Part shown: in pieces, positions 17,341 through 27,090 of the stretch
Position numbering within the stretch: the stretch's first letter is position 1
Layout of the letters: each line of letters opens with the position of its first letter
From: Lysinibacillus fusiformis
GTDB taxonomy: Bacteria; Bacillota; Bacilli; Bacillales_A; Planococcaceae
Direction: 5' to 3'
DNA: 64,000 nucleotides
Assembly (NCBI RefSeq): GCF_007362955.1
Contig: NZ_CP041696.1
Coordinates: 1,550,001 to 1,614,000 of the forward strand
Translations under genes and position numbers: made by a program
Notes under the pieces: generated by a model
Seen by the model: only the letters and a program-made list of their open reading frames with translations
Database searches by the model: none
Told to the model about the DNA's origin: nothing

Positions 17341-17710
17341 TTCCATCATCCTCCTCGTAAAATATAAAGTTATTTTTACACTGTTATTTCAAAAAAGTCA
17401 AAAAATTTTTTCCCGAAGCAATTCATGTTTTACTCCCTTTTTAAAAAATTCTAAAAAGATGTTCACTTACTTTCCTTGACGAAAATATTATTTTAATATA
17501 AATAAATCATATATTTAATTTCCAATTATATTTCTACTAATACATAAAATAATTGCAATCTATATAATTGCAATCTTTATGAATTAAACTAAAGTTGATA
17601 TTTTCCCAATTTAATGTACTTAAAAGTTATTTTATGCATTATATTAAAAGGATAAAACAATAACCCATGAATTCACTTTTAATGAATAAAATAGATTCAT
17701 CACCAAAAGA

Positions 17711-17937
17711 TGTGGTTGTCATTTTAAAATGTCATATAAGTTGGCTGGAGCTGCGCCAGTGTGACTCCTAAGGGATTAAGCGCCCAAGATGAGATCCTAG
17801 AGCGAGCAACATAGAGGAATGAAGGCTAAAAAGCAGCACGTCCTGTGATAACGCCTTCGTGACCAACATCCTATTGCCCCAAGCGGCTCATCGGGCGCCC
17901 CCAGGAAAGTACACTGGCAGTGCGGAAGTCAACCACA
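17711..17937. repeat. Long intergenic repeat (family B)
   Basis: The gap 17341-18015 holds no gene. It contains a 227-bp element bounded by tgtggttg / caaccaca, with a nested pair gccagtgt / acactggc. Its middle has acgccttcgtgaccaaca, close to acgccttcgtgatcaaca in the element at 58701-58934. The rest of the gap is AT-rich without visible features. Confidence 0.65.
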
Positions 17938-18015
17938 AGTTATGGTGAAAGCCATAAAATATACTATACTATTGCTTTTTGTTACACTATTTGAAAAAGC
18001 AAATAAGGAGTCTTA

Positions 18016-18588
18016 ATGAATAAAAAAAATAGAAAAATATTTATTTTACACGAGATTTATGGCGTGAATGATTTTATTCAGGAACAGGCTCTTGCATATA
18101 ATGATGCGTATACCGATGTAGAATGTATCCATTTTTACTCTGATGAAAAAGTTTTCTCATATGCTCAGGAAAAAGAGGCTTATGCACATTTCACAAATGA
18201 AATTGGTTTTGACGCTCCCTTAGAAATACTTGCTAGAAAGCTTAAAACTGCTATCCAACAATATGACAAAGTGCTTGTCATCGGCTTTAGTGTAGGCGCA
18301 ACAATTGCTTGGCGACTTTCTACACTACCGTTGCATCGTGTTGTATGCGTATATGGCTCACGGATTCGCCAATATCTTGATCTGCAACCAAGCTGTCCGA
18401 CACTGATTCTTTTACCTAATCATGAAAAAAATTTCAATGTGCAAGACCTGAAACAGGCACTAAATCACATACAATATGTTCAAACTATTCAATTTCCAGG
18501 TGAACATGGATTTATGGATTGTTATAACTCTGCATATCATTACGAAAGTGCTATTCAGGCACACACGTATATAAAAAATTTTATATAA
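18016..18588 (+). CDS. Dienelactone hydrolase-family alpha/beta hydrolase
   Basis: A 190-residue protein with the family's HEIYGVND start (residues 12-19), nucleophile elbow GFSVGA (serine in place of the usual dienelactone hydrolase cysteine) and a GEHGF histidine motif. This is a small cytoplasmic hydrolase. The ATG follows aaggag. The next gene, encoding the LytTR regulator, starts 27 bases downstream, so it may belong to the same transcript as the ABC exporter module. Its substrate is unknown. Confidence 0.82.
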   Translation: MNKKNRKIFILHEIYGVNDFIQEQALAYNDAYTDVECIHFYSDEKVFSYAQEKEAYAHFTNEIGFDAPLEILARKLKTAIQQYDKVLVIGFSVGATIAWRLSTLPLHRVVCVYGSRIRQYLDLQPSCPTLILLPNHEKNFNVQDLKQALNHIQYVQTIQFPGEHGFMDCYNSAYHYESAIQAHTYIKNFI

Positions 18589-18615
18589 ATCTATTATCTG
18601 GTGGAGGCTATCACT

Positions 18616-19572
18616 TTGAATCAACAACAACTTTTAGAAATCGACCCTTACACTGAATCAGGGAATGTCATTTATCCAAGCTTTCAACTTCCTTTACAAG
18701 CAGGAGCTATTGTTGGCATCTATACAGATGTAACGAAAATTAATACTTTGACGCAATGGTTTACAAATCGAGACAATACATATACACATGTACGTGAGAG
18801 TGCATTATATGAACGACTTACTGTAAGCGAATATATACAGTTTTCTATGAAACTTTTTACAGCTTCTATTCAAAATAAAGAGGATATATTAAAGCTGTTT
18901 TCTTTGCCTGAACAAAAAAATAAAAAGATTCATAGGCTTTCTAATGGCGAAAAACAACGTTTAAAATTGTTGCATACATATCTAAGTTCAGCAGCCATTC
19001 AAATAATTGAAGAGCCCTTTCAAAACTTAGATGAATTTTCAAAGCAAAATGTTCTCAAGCTTTTGATTGCTCTTCAAAAACAAAAAAAGACCGTTGTTTT
19101 ACTTTCGAACAATTTGGAGGAACTAATTATTTCGAGCAACGAAATATATAGATTGGATACATTAGGTTTACATGCACTTGATGTAAAAGAAGATGAAATT
19201 GAATCAGTCTCCACACCTATCGAGAATGCACCAATAAGGCTTGATAAAATCCCAACAAAGAAAAATGACAAAATCATTTTGTTTAATCCGCCTGAGATTG
19301 ATTACATTGAGAGTGTAGAAGGTGTTGTTTGCGTTTATGTGGCAAACGAAGCCTATCCATGCACATTATCCCTTAATGATTTAGAACAAAAATTGACACC
19401 ATTCGGATTTTTTAGAAGTCATCGTTCTTATATTGTTAACCTACAAAAAGTACGGGAGATCATTACCTGGACCCGCAATAGCTACAGTCTCGCATTAAAC
19501 AGTAATGAAAAAACGGTTGTGCCTTTGTCGAAAAATAAGTTAGCAGATTTAAAGGAAATACTCGGAATATAG
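18616..19572 (+). CDS. Degenerate ABC-ATPase fused to a LytTR DNA-binding domain
   Basis: About 318 residues. Residues 1-195 look like an ABC ATPase: signature LSNGEKQRL, Walker B-like QIIEEPFQNLD and the following D-loop. However the Walker A lysine loop is replaced by GIYTDVTKINTL, and the H-loop histidine region reads VVLLSNNLEE. It is therefore probably unable to hydrolyse ATP. Residues 213-318 form a LytTR domain (IDYIESVEGVV, then FGFFRSHRSYIVNL). The start is TTG 18616, eight bases after ggagg. It precedes an ABC exporter pair and likely controls it. Confidence 0.85.
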   Translation: MNQQQLLEIDPYTESGNVIYPSFQLPLQAGAIVGIYTDVTKINTLTQWFTNRDNTYTHVRESALYERLTVSEYIQFSMKLFTASIQNKEDILKLFSLPEQKNKKIHRLSNGEKQRLKLLHTYLSSAAIQIIEEPFQNLDEFSKQNVLKLLIALQKQKKTVVLLSNNLEELIISSNEIYRLDTLGLHALDVKEDEIESVSTPIENAPIRLDKIPTKKNDKIILFNPPEIDYIESVEGVVCVYVANEAYPCTLSLNDLEQKLTPFGFFRSHRSYIVNLQKVREIITWTRNSYSLALNSNEKTVVPLSKNKLADLKEILGI

Positions 19573-19656
19573 TAGATTTCCCAGGAAATAAAAGACTCCT
19601 GTCGGATAGCTATTTCTCCACTGAAGGGCATTTTTCTGCCTTTCACCTGTGATTTA

Positions 19657-19693
19657 ATGTCTTCATCAGCGTTATCCTTTAAAGTGAAGACAT
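19657..19693. promoter_or_regulatory. Inverted repeat ahead of the ABC exporter genes
   Basis: Perfect nine-base arms atgtcttca / tgaagacat are separated by 19 bases, 25 bases before the ATPase start codon. It may be an operator or a leader hairpin. LytTR proteins usually bind direct repeats, so I do not assign it to the neighbouring regulator. Confidence 0.4.
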
Positions 19694-19717
19694 CAACAAC
19701 ACACAGGAGGTTTGAAC

Positions 19718-20566
19718 ATGGAGACAGTGATTGATGTTCAGCATTTGAAAAAAACATTTAATAAGGAAATAGCCTTACAGGATGTTTCATTCTCTATTCA
19801 AAAAGGGGAAATTTTCGGTTTCCTTGGTCCAAGTGGCTCAGGAAAAACAACAACCATTAAAATATTGACAGCACAAACTGAAAGTAGCGCAGGTAATATT
19901 TCCTTATTTGGTTGCCCTGCTATTGAAATGAAACAAAGTCATAACAGAAAACGATTTGGTATTTTAACAGATAATAGTGGACTTTATACGAGACTTTCAA
20001 TTGAAGAGAATTTAATACTCTATCGTAATTTATATGAACTGCCTAGTTTTGCCGTAAAAGAAGCATTAGATTTTGTCAATTTGTATCCAGAGCGAAAAAA
20101 GAAAATCAGCCAACTATCTAAGGGTATGATTCAGCGCGTTACGCTTGCCCGTGCAATTATGCATAAACCAGAGTTATTATTTTTAGATGAGCCAACTTCA
20201 GCATTAGATCCCGTTAATACACAACATATTTATAATGGTTTACGCAAGTTAAATGAAATGGGGACAACCATCTTTTTAACAACGCACGATATGAGTGAAG
20301 CTGAGATACTCTGTGATCGGGTCGCCTTTTTACATCAAGGAAAAATTCGTGCAATTGGCTCACCAAAGCAATTAAAAAAAGAATTCGGTGATGAATCCAT
20401 TACAGTAGAATTACACAATGGCATAAATGCAACGATTCAAAACGGTGCACAAGATGCACAAAAACTGTACGATTGGATGAAATCAGAAGAAGTTGCTCGT
20501 ATTTATACAAACGAACCAACATTAGGTGATATTTTTATGCAAATAACAGGGAGTGATTTAGTATGA
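19718..20566 (+). CDS. ABC transporter ATP-binding protein
   Basis: About 282 residues with intact ATPase motifs: Walker A GPSGSGKTT (residues 36-44), signature LSKGMIQRV, Walker [13 protein letters not shown] and the H-loop TTHDMSEAE. The C-terminal 70 residues form the extension common in drug and bacteriocin exporters. The start is ATG 19718, seven bases after aggagg; the frame opens two codons earlier. It overlaps the permease gene by four bases (ATGA), so they form a half-transporter pair for ABC-2 export. Confidence 0.94.
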   Translation: METVIDVQHLKKTFNKEIALQDVSFSIQKGEIFGFLGPSGSGKTTTIKILTAQTESSAGNISLFGCPAIEMKQSHNRKRFGILTDNSGLYTRLSIEENLILYRNLYELPSFAVKEALDFVNLYPERKKKISQLSKGMIQRVTLARAIMHKPELLFLDEPTSALDPVNTQHIYNGLRKLNEMGTTIFLTTHDMSEAEILCDRVAFLHQGKIRAIGSPKQLKKEFGDESITVELHNGINATIQNGAQDAQKLYDWMKSEEVARIYTNEPTLGDIFMQITGSDLV

Positions 20567-21270
20567 ATATTTCATTGACACGTATACAAGCTATTTTTAT
20601 GAAGGATTACAAGGAATTTTCACGTAATTATGCAGTATCCACTATGATATTGCTACCACTTATTTTGGCCATTGTTTACAATAAAATCGGAGCAAATGAT
20701 ATATCCACCTATTTTTTACCAATAAATATGGCATTTGCTGTTGTGACAGCTTATGTACAATGCTGCCTGATTGCTGAAGAAAAAGAGAAAAATACGCTAA
20801 GAAGTTTGATGCTATCCCCTGCTTCACTTGCAGATATTTTAATAGGCAAAAGCTTATTTGTTTTTATTATTTCACTTATTGTTGTAGCGATGACAATTTT
20901 CTTTATCGGCTATAATCCAGCTAACCTTGTCATCTTAGCTATTGCTCTAGTGCTTTCTACAGTTTTCTATATTGCTTTAGGAACATTATGTGGATTGTTT
21001 GCGAAAACAATTATGGAAGCATCCATTATCGTGCTACCTGTTATGTTTATTTTCTCATTCGGACCACTTGCTTTAGCGTTATCCGCTACTTATCCAATCT
21101 TAGAAGTTGCCGAGTGGCTACCAAGTTCTCAACTGGTAATTCTAGCAGAGGCTATGGAAAGTAACTACGCAACAATGGATGTTCTAATTCCATTGGCTAC
21201 AATCGTGATATGGTCACTTTTAACTTGGGTTGTCACAGGATTTATCTATAAAAAAAGAATGGTCGATTGA
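20563..21270 (+). CDS. ABC-2 type permease
   Basis: A 235-residue membrane protein with about six helices. An N-terminal cytoplasmic start (IFMKDYKEFSRNYAV) precedes the first helix, and the EEKEKNTLRSLMLSPAS loop is typical of ABC-2 permeases. It is translationally coupled to the ATPase gene. Exported substrates in this class include antibiotics, lipids and peptides; none can be assigned here. The stop codon lies inside the terminator hairpin. Confidence 0.92.
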   Translation: MNISLTRIQAIFMKDYKEFSRNYAVSTMILLPLILAIVYNKIGANDISTYFLPINMAFAVVTAYVQCCLIAEEKEKNTLRSLMLSPASLADILIGKSLFVFIISLIVVAMTIFFIGYNPANLVILAIALVLSTVFYIALGTLCGLFAKTIMEASIIVLPVMFIFSFGPLALALSATYPILEVAEWLPSSQLVILAEAMESNYATMDVLIPLATIVIWSLLTWVVTGFIYKKRMVD

Positions 21271-21285
21271 ATGACCATTCTTTTT
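21252..21285. terminator. Bidirectional terminator
   Basis: The stem gaatggtc / gaccattc is extended by A- and T-runs. It ends the ABC exporter transcript and the convergent ATP-grasp transcript. Confidence 0.88.
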
Positions 21286-22443
21286 CTATGATAATAGTAA
21301 TTGTTGTTCAAGTTTCTCAATTTCTTCTAGCGTATCTGCGTACCAAATACCAACAAACCTTGACTCTACTGGCTCCGCAAAATAATCTCCATCATAAAAG
21401 GATAATGGAAATAAAACGCCCAGTTTCACAAAGTCCTCTATTTTTTGAAAGAAAACTTCATTTTCTGTTATGTCTTTTGCTGCATAAGAGGTGAATTTAT
21501 TGACTGGCTTACCAAGAGCCTCATGGTACATAAGCATGGAAGTAGAGCCGTTTTGCCTGAAATTCAAATCAATTGCCTGCACATCCCCAACCTCTGTTAC
21601 AATCAAATCAAAACCAGCTACGCCGACAAAGCCTTCTGCTACTCCCCGTTCCATAATATGTCGGCCAACCTCTATTACTTTTTCTGGTACGTCATCCGCA
21701 ATGACATTCCCTTCATAAATACCATTGTCATCTGTCATTTGCTGTGAAGCCCCTAAGTATTGAATGCCCAGTTTCTCCGAATAAGCAAACTGACAGCTAT
21801 AATTATCCTTTGTTTGTAATAGCTCCTAAATAATAATACTGTCAGTACCGGTCATACGAAATTGCCGTAAGCCCTCTGTTAGCTCATCTTTATTCTGACA
21901 AATGATGACTCCATAACCACCAGAAGTGGGCGAATCATCTCCCGGCTTTAGCACAACAGGAGGCTGCCAATTTTTGATGGCATCCGAAAGTCTGTAAAGC
22001 TCTACATTCAAGCGACTCGGCACAAATTTGCTATCAATTAAATGATCAATGTATGCCTTTGTGTTTAGCTGATTAAATTTCTCTGCATCCATCCAATAAC
22101 AATCTCGATTCATTAGCTCTGCCTCATGTATATATTGACAGACAATTGTCTTCCCTTCCTCACACCATGATTGTATTTGAGCTAAGTATTGTTCTTGTGT
22201 TTCATAAGTATAAGGTTGCTCCACCCAAGGTAGTCCTGCCAAATCATGAAGCTTCTGTGCTTTGTCACGCTGTGTTGCTCGATGGACTAATACTGGAATA
22301 TCCGCAATAGCCACTTCCCTTGAAGTCAATGCATCTAGTCTATGTGGGTCATCCATCATCCATGGATTATCACTATACGGTGTACGTGGCGTATAAACAG
22401 CATTCTCACCATAAATTTGTCGTAACGTTAATCTGGGTTTCAT
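21286..22443 (-). pseudogene. ATP-grasp domain protein split by an in-frame amber stop
   Basis: Two frames, 22443-21826 and 21738-21286, lie in the same register. Read through a single TAG (21828-21826) they form one protein of about 385 residues: an N-terminal pre-ATP-grasp part (ALTSREVAIADIPVLVH), the ATP-binding lysine region (PPVVLKPGDDSPTSGGYG), and the C-terminal metal-binding part (GFDLIV, AIDLNFRQNGS). Both halves of the active site are intact, so loss is recent, or the stop is read through or an error. ATP-grasp enzymes make acyl-phosphate-activated peptide bonds; the substrate is unknown. Confidence 0.82.
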
Positions 22444-22588
22444 GTAGTTTACCTCACTTTCAAGCTTGAATAGTTTTCAAGTAATCTACCCCTAAATTAC
22501 AGTACTCACACTTTAATGGGAGAAACCTAGTTTAATTGATCAGATATTATCCGTTTTCATCCATATATTTAGTTGTTTAAACGAGTAT

Positions 22589-23164
22589 TTACTTAATTAA
22601 TTCTTCCAAATGTCTTTTCACTTCTGGCCATTCTTCTAATGTGATGCTATACATCACTGTATGACGAGATGTACCATCCTTGCGAATCATGTGATTTCGC
22701 AGGACGCCCTCTTTCGTCGCTCCAATACGTTCAATGGCCTTTTGAGAACGTAAATTTTCTTGGTCGGTCTTTATTTGTACACGTTGTAAACCCAGTATGT
22801 CGAAGCAATATTGTAATAATAAATACTTACAATTTGTATTGGCAGCTGTTTGCCAAAAAGTAGGTGTAATCCATGTATTTCCTATTTCAAGCCGTTTATG
22901 TTTTTCGTCAATATCCATAAAACGCGTTGAACCAATAATTTTTCCCGTGATTTTATCCACAATCGCAAATGGAAATTCTTTTTTCTGCATCTTCGCCGTT
23001 AAAGCTTTGTCCACAAAGTTATGCACATCACTCTTCTGTTCAAACGTTGTGGACAAATAAGCCCAGATCTCTGGATAACTACCAGCAGTGAACAACTCTA
23101 AAACATCTTCTTTTGTTATTGGCTTTAATACGACAATTTCATTTTCCAATGCTATAAAATGCAT
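22589..23164 (-). CDS. GNAT acetyltransferase (RimJ/RimL type)
   Basis: A 191-residue N-acetyltransferase. The N-terminal strand VVLKPITKEDVLELF, the middle GSTRFMDIDEKHKRLEIGNTW, and the conserved end (TDQENLRSQKAIERIGATKEG) are typical of the RimJ/RimL subgroup. It is divergent from a MocR regulator with a 93-bp shared promoter region, so the regulator may control it. The ATG follows aaggag. The acceptor could be a protein N-terminus or a small molecule. Confidence 0.9.
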   Translation of the reverse strand: MHFIALENEIVVLKPITKEDVLELFTAGSYPEIWAYLSTTFEQKSDVHNFVDKALTAKMQKKEFPFAIVDKITGKIIGSTRFMDIDEKHKRLEIGNTWITPTFWQTAANTNCKYLLLQYCFDILGLQRVQIKTDQENLRSQKAIERIGATKEGVLRNHMIRKDGTSRHTVMYSITLEEWPEVKRHLEELIK

Positions 23165-23257
23165 TTCCTACCACTCCTTTTTCAATTATTTAACTTCAAT
23201 TTTGATATGATGAATATAACCAATTTCAGAAAATAATACCGTACCAGGAGGTTTAAT

Positions 23258-24622
23258 ATGATGGAACTGTCTATATCATTCTCTGGGAATTCCCCTAAAT
23301 ATGTGAAAATTTACGAGGAAATTAAACAAGCGATTCTCATGAAAAAACTATCTGCACATGAACAATTACCTTCAAAACGTATGCTTGCCAATACGCTCGG
23401 TGTCAGTATTCATACCATTAAAGAAGCCTATGAGCAGCTACTTGCAGAAGGTTATATTTATAGTAAAGAGCGCTCAGGTTACTTTATTGCTTCCTTTGAA
23501 TTCGAGTGGCTACAATTACCAAGAAAATACAAGGCTTCCCCCCTTCAAACAAATTCAAATACCATTAAATTTGATTTTCACAATGGACATGTGGACAAAG
23601 ATGCTTTTCCATTTTCAACATGGCATAAGTTAATAAAAAAACACTTCAATGCAAGCAATTTATCAACAAGTCCATGGCAAGGTGAAGCAACATTACGGGA
23701 GGAAATTGCCCAGTATGTAGGACGTTCAAGAGGTGTTATTTGTGAAGCATCGCAAGTGTTCGTCTATAGCGGTACACAAACCCAGCTACAGGCACTTTGT
23801 CATTTTTTTGGTCAACAAACACATGTTGGCTTAGAGGAACCTGGTTTTAAGAGAGTACGTTCCACTTTGCATCAATGTGGTTTACCGATTCATGCTATTC
23901 CTGTTGATAACTCAGGTATCACCGTTCCGACAGAAACAGTCCACATGTTATACACAACGCCGGCTCATCAGTTTCCACTTGGTATGGTCATGTCGATTGA
24001 AAGGCGCGCAGATCTCTTACAGTGGGCGACATCAAATGAGGCATTTATCATTGAAGATGATTATGATTCAGAATTTCGCTATAAAGGTCTTCCGATTCCA
24101 TCTCTTGCAAAAATGGATCAGTTACAGCGAGTCATTTATTTTGGCACATTTTCCAAAATTCTTATTTCATCATTGCGCATTAGTTATATGATTTTACCGA
24201 CGTCACTTGTCGAGGCATTCACTCTTTTCAACCTAGAGCAAAAGTCGGCTGTTTCTAAAGTGGATCAGCTCATATTAGCTGATTTCATTGAACAAGGATT
24301 GTTTGAAAAGCACCTTGCGAAAATGCGCACCATTTATCGAAAAAAACAACAGGCATTATTAACTGCCATTGGCACCTATTTCTCCGAGGAGTTCCAAGTA
24401 ATCGGTGAAAAATCTGGATTACATATTATTTTAAAATTACCAAAAAGACTCTCCGAATATGAAGGGCTTCAACGTGCTCAGTTAGCTGGAATTAACGTGT
24501 ATCCTTGTTCTACCTCTTTTTTGCACGCTTGTGAAAATGACATGATTATTATTGGCTATGGTGGTTTAAACATACAGCAAATTGAAGAAGGTATTGCTTT
24601 ACTCGCTGAAGCTTGGCAATAA
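23258..24622 (+). CDS. MocR/PdxR family regulator (GntR HTH fused to aminotransferase fold)
   Basis: A 454-residue protein. A GntR winged helix (residues 8-75, LPSKRMLANTLGVSIHTIKEAYEQL) is linked to a fold-type I aminotransferase domain. The PLP lysine is expected in YFGTFSKILISSLRISY, which is preserved, as is the EDDYDSEFRY motif. MocR regulators sense PLP or amino-compound adducts. It is divergent from the GNAT gene. Two consecutive ATG codons follow aggagg, and either could start. Confidence 0.93.
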   Translation: MMELSISFSGNSPKYVKIYEEIKQAILMKKLSAHEQLPSKRMLANTLGVSIHTIKEAYEQLLAEGYIYSKERSGYFIASFEFEWLQLPRKYKASPLQTNSNTIKFDFHNGHVDKDAFPFSTWHKLIKKHFNASNLSTSPWQGEATLREEIAQYVGRSRGVICEASQVFVYSGTQTQLQALCHFFGQQTHVGLEEPGFKRVRSTLHQCGLPIHAIPVDNSGITVPTETVHMLYTTPAHQFPLGMVMSIERRADLLQWATSNEAFIIEDDYDSEFRYKGLPIPSLAKMDQLQRVIYFGTFSKILISSLRISYMILPTSLVEAFTLFNLEQKSAVSKVDQLILADFIEQGLFEKHLAKMRTIYRKKQQALLTAIGTYFSEEFQVIGEKSGLHIILKLPKRLSEYEGLQRAQLAGINVYPCSTSFLHACENDMIIIGYGGLNIQQIEEGIALLAEAWQ

Positions 24623-24785
24623 TTCACGTTTTTTATTGTCAGTATTATTGCATACTCGTCTATAAAGTCCATAAACACATATATAGAAAACGAAACCTTT
24701 TATATTTTTTATCGTATTCTATTTAAAGTGAACTTCTATCAGTTTGGTATGTAGGATTAATGCACAGATAAGGGGAATCGTCGAA

Positions 24786-25595
24786 ATGGAGAATAAAGAA
24801 GAATTAGAAATCCAGTTACAAGCCATTCAAGCATGGGAGAAAGATCAAAAAGGTTTATGGTTTTGGGAGAAGCTAGGACGTATACCTTTTAAAATATTAG
24901 ATAAAATGACACCAGCTTTCATTCAAAATAAAATAGCTGTATTGGTAGATGAATTAGGAAGCTATATTCAATCTGGCGGAAAGTATTTAATCAATGAGCA
25001 ATCAATGCTACAGAAAATACGCAATGCCTCGTCTTATAAAAATATTTTTACCATTTCGGATGTTGGTAGCATACCTTTGGAAGATATGATTACTCTAAGT
25101 GACAAGCTTCAGAACGACCGAGTCAAGCTTGCTACAGTACAGGGTGCCTCTACTGGCATTGGCGGTATCTTTACGATGGCTATTGATATTCCCATGATTT
25201 TAGGCATGTCATTAAAAACGCTGCAAGAAATTGCAATTATTCATGGCTATGACCCAAACGATAAAATGGAGCGCATTTTCATTGTTAAATGTCTACAATT
25301 CGCTTCTGCCGATATTGTTGGTAAAGAAGCTATCTTAGAAGAACTTTCTTCTATGCATAAAGATAATAATATATCTGAAAATATGATTTCTCAGCTTCAA
25401 GGTTGGCAGGAAGTATTTTTTACGTATCGTGATCAAATGGGCTGGAAAAAGTTATTCCAAATGATTCCAATTGCTGGTATGATATTTGGTGCATTTGCAA
25501 ATAAAGGAATGATTCAAGATGTTGCCGAGGCTGGCACTATGCTATATCGAAAAAGACGAATCTATGAAAAATTAAATGAACTCGATAATTTTTAA
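24786..25595 (+). CDS. EcsC family protein
   Basis: About 269 residues. WEKDQKGLWFWEKLGRIPFKI near the start, the glycine-rich GASTGIGGIFTMAIDIPMILG and the later SADIVGKEAIL stretch match EcsC-domain proteins. These are membrane-associated and named after the third Ecs gene, but their function is unclear. Here no ecsA/ecsB ABC genes are adjacent. I use ATG 24786 because aagggg lies ten bases before it; the frame extends 14 codons upstream. Confidence 0.85.
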   Translation: MENKEELEIQLQAIQAWEKDQKGLWFWEKLGRIPFKILDKMTPAFIQNKIAVLVDELGSYIQSGGKYLINEQSMLQKIRNASSYKNIFTISDVGSIPLEDMITLSDKLQNDRVKLATVQGASTGIGGIFTMAIDIPMILGMSLKTLQEIAIIHGYDPNDKMERIFIVKCLQFASADIVGKEAILEELSSMHKDNNISENMISQLQGWQEVFFTYRDQMGWKKLFQMIPIAGMIFGAFANKGMIQDVAEAGTMLYRKRRIYEKLNELDNF

Positions 25596-25725
25596 ACCAA
25601 TTTTAAAAAAGGTCCTTTGAATATTCATCCGCATACAACTAGTAGATAGCTTATAGCTGCATTAAGAAAAAGTGTAATAATAATACAATCTATCAATGAT
25701 TAAAATACGATCGAGGAGTGATTTT

Positions 25726-27000
25726 ATGGCAACAAAAGCTACCCTAACTGAGGCTACCCGATTTTTTAATGAACAATTTCCCGAAGGCTGTTCCTATAAT
25801 TCAAGATACTCTCAAGTTTCTGCCATACGTTGTGGTGGTAACGGGCAAGATGTGAATCTCCGCTTTCAAAGATTGGGTAATCAATTACAGTTTCTAGCAA
25901 GTCTATATAATAAATTACCATCTTCGTCCACTAGTAAAGAAAGTGTTAAAACAGCGATTCTTGCTACTTTAACCGCGATGGAAGATTTAAAAAACAGTTC
26001 TGGTCAATCACTACTTTTCAGCAATGCTAACTTAGGTGGTTCTCCCTCCGGTGGCATTGTCTTAGCAGGTCTAGTCATAACTCGTACAGGTATTTATGAT
26101 GATTTGGATACAACAAATAGAAATCGAATAGCAGTAGCTACAGATTCGTTGGCAACTCAAATTGCTTCTTGGATGGATAGTTCTTCAAACCCAAGCTATA
26201 ACGCTTTAGAGGATACTGTTAGTACTTGGCGAAATCAAAAAATCGCTAATTTTGCTTTGAATGGTCCAATACTTCACGTAGGAAGTCTAGGCTTATATTT
26301 AGATTTATTAGCAACTCATAGTTCTGCTTCTCAGTACGCTAAATATCAAACATTATATAAATACGGGACTTATGTGATGGATAAGTGGGCCACTTTCGAT
26401 TCTTCGGGAACAAAGGCCTCATTGGCTATTGGTGGTTTACTTTCAATCAATTCTGGACGCAAGTTTTTCCCTTCATCAGGCTATAATGCCTATGTAGGAA
26501 TGGGTTTAGCTTGGCTAGCCCACGGTATTGTTTATACAGGCAACCTTGGCATTATTCCTAATTCTCGCTTAATCTGTGACTCAAAAAAAATAAATAATTT
26601 TTATAGCAGTGTTTTTAGTTCTCAAGCTAATATGAAAGCATATGAAATCAGTGAACCGGCAGACTTTACTGGAGAAAAATTAACAGAAGATACGATTCTT
26701 GCAGTTGTAGAACTTGGCTATACTAGAACTGAAATAGATCAATTACTTGCTGGCCACCTCGATAGTTCGACGGGCTATCTTTATACACTCGCTTGGAATG
26801 GCGACCCTGCATTTTTAACAGCACTAGACAAGGCTGTTCGAACAGCTGGCGAAACGGTATTTTTAGAAACCGAAGAGGCTGATGGCTCTTCAGTAATCAT
26901 AGCTTATTCGCGCTTAGGCGAAGCTGCGGCACATAGAGCTATGGCTGGATTTGCCGGTATGCTGCAACGAGATATCCTAACAGTAACAGATGGGAAATAA
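25726..27000 (+). CDS. Protein of unknown function, 424 residues
   Basis: I do not recognise this family. ATG 25726 follows gaggagtg. The protein has no signal peptide or membrane helix and is rich in Ser, Thr, Gly and Ala. Visible stretches are NLGGSPSGGIVLAGLVI (residues 104-120), a long helical-looking middle with many alanines, and an acidic segment FLETEEADGS near residue 387. The density of alanine and leucine suggests an all-alpha fold. It stands alone between the EcsC gene and a strong terminator, so neighbours give little clue. Confidence 0.75.
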   Translation: MATKATLTEATRFFNEQFPEGCSYNSRYSQVSAIRCGGNGQDVNLRFQRLGNQLQFLASLYNKLPSSSTSKESVKTAILATLTAMEDLKNSSGQSLLFSNANLGGSPSGGIVLAGLVITRTGIYDDLDTTNRNRIAVATDSLATQIASWMDSSSNPSYNALEDTVSTWRNQKIANFALNGPILHVGSLGLYLDLLATHSSASQYAKYQTLYKYGTYVMDKWATFDSSGTKASLAIGGLLSINSGRKFFPSSGYNAYVGMGLAWLAHGIVYTGNLGIIPNSRLICDSKKINNFYSSVFSSQANMKAYEISEPADFTGEKLTEDTILAVVELGYTRTEIDQLLAGHLDSSTGYLYTLAWNGDPAFLTALDKAVRTAGETVFLETEEADGSSVIIAYSRLGEAAAHRAMAGFAGMLQRDILTVTDGK

Positions 27001-27015
27001 ACTCTGTATAAACAA

Positions 27016-27053
27016 GATAAGATGACTCTAGTACTTACCTAAGTCATCTTATC
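27016..27053 (+). terminator. Intrinsic terminator
   Basis: A perfect 12-base stem gataagatgact / agtcatcttatc lies 16 bases after the preceding stop codon. The T-run after it is short. Confidence 0.75.
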
Positions 27054-27090
27054 GCTTTCTACAGTTTATAGCGGAACCTTCTATCTTTTT

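Noticed and set aside
17711..17937. Possible non-coding RNA gene
   Set aside because: The sequence matches another intergenic element at 58.7 kb, so a repeat explains it better.
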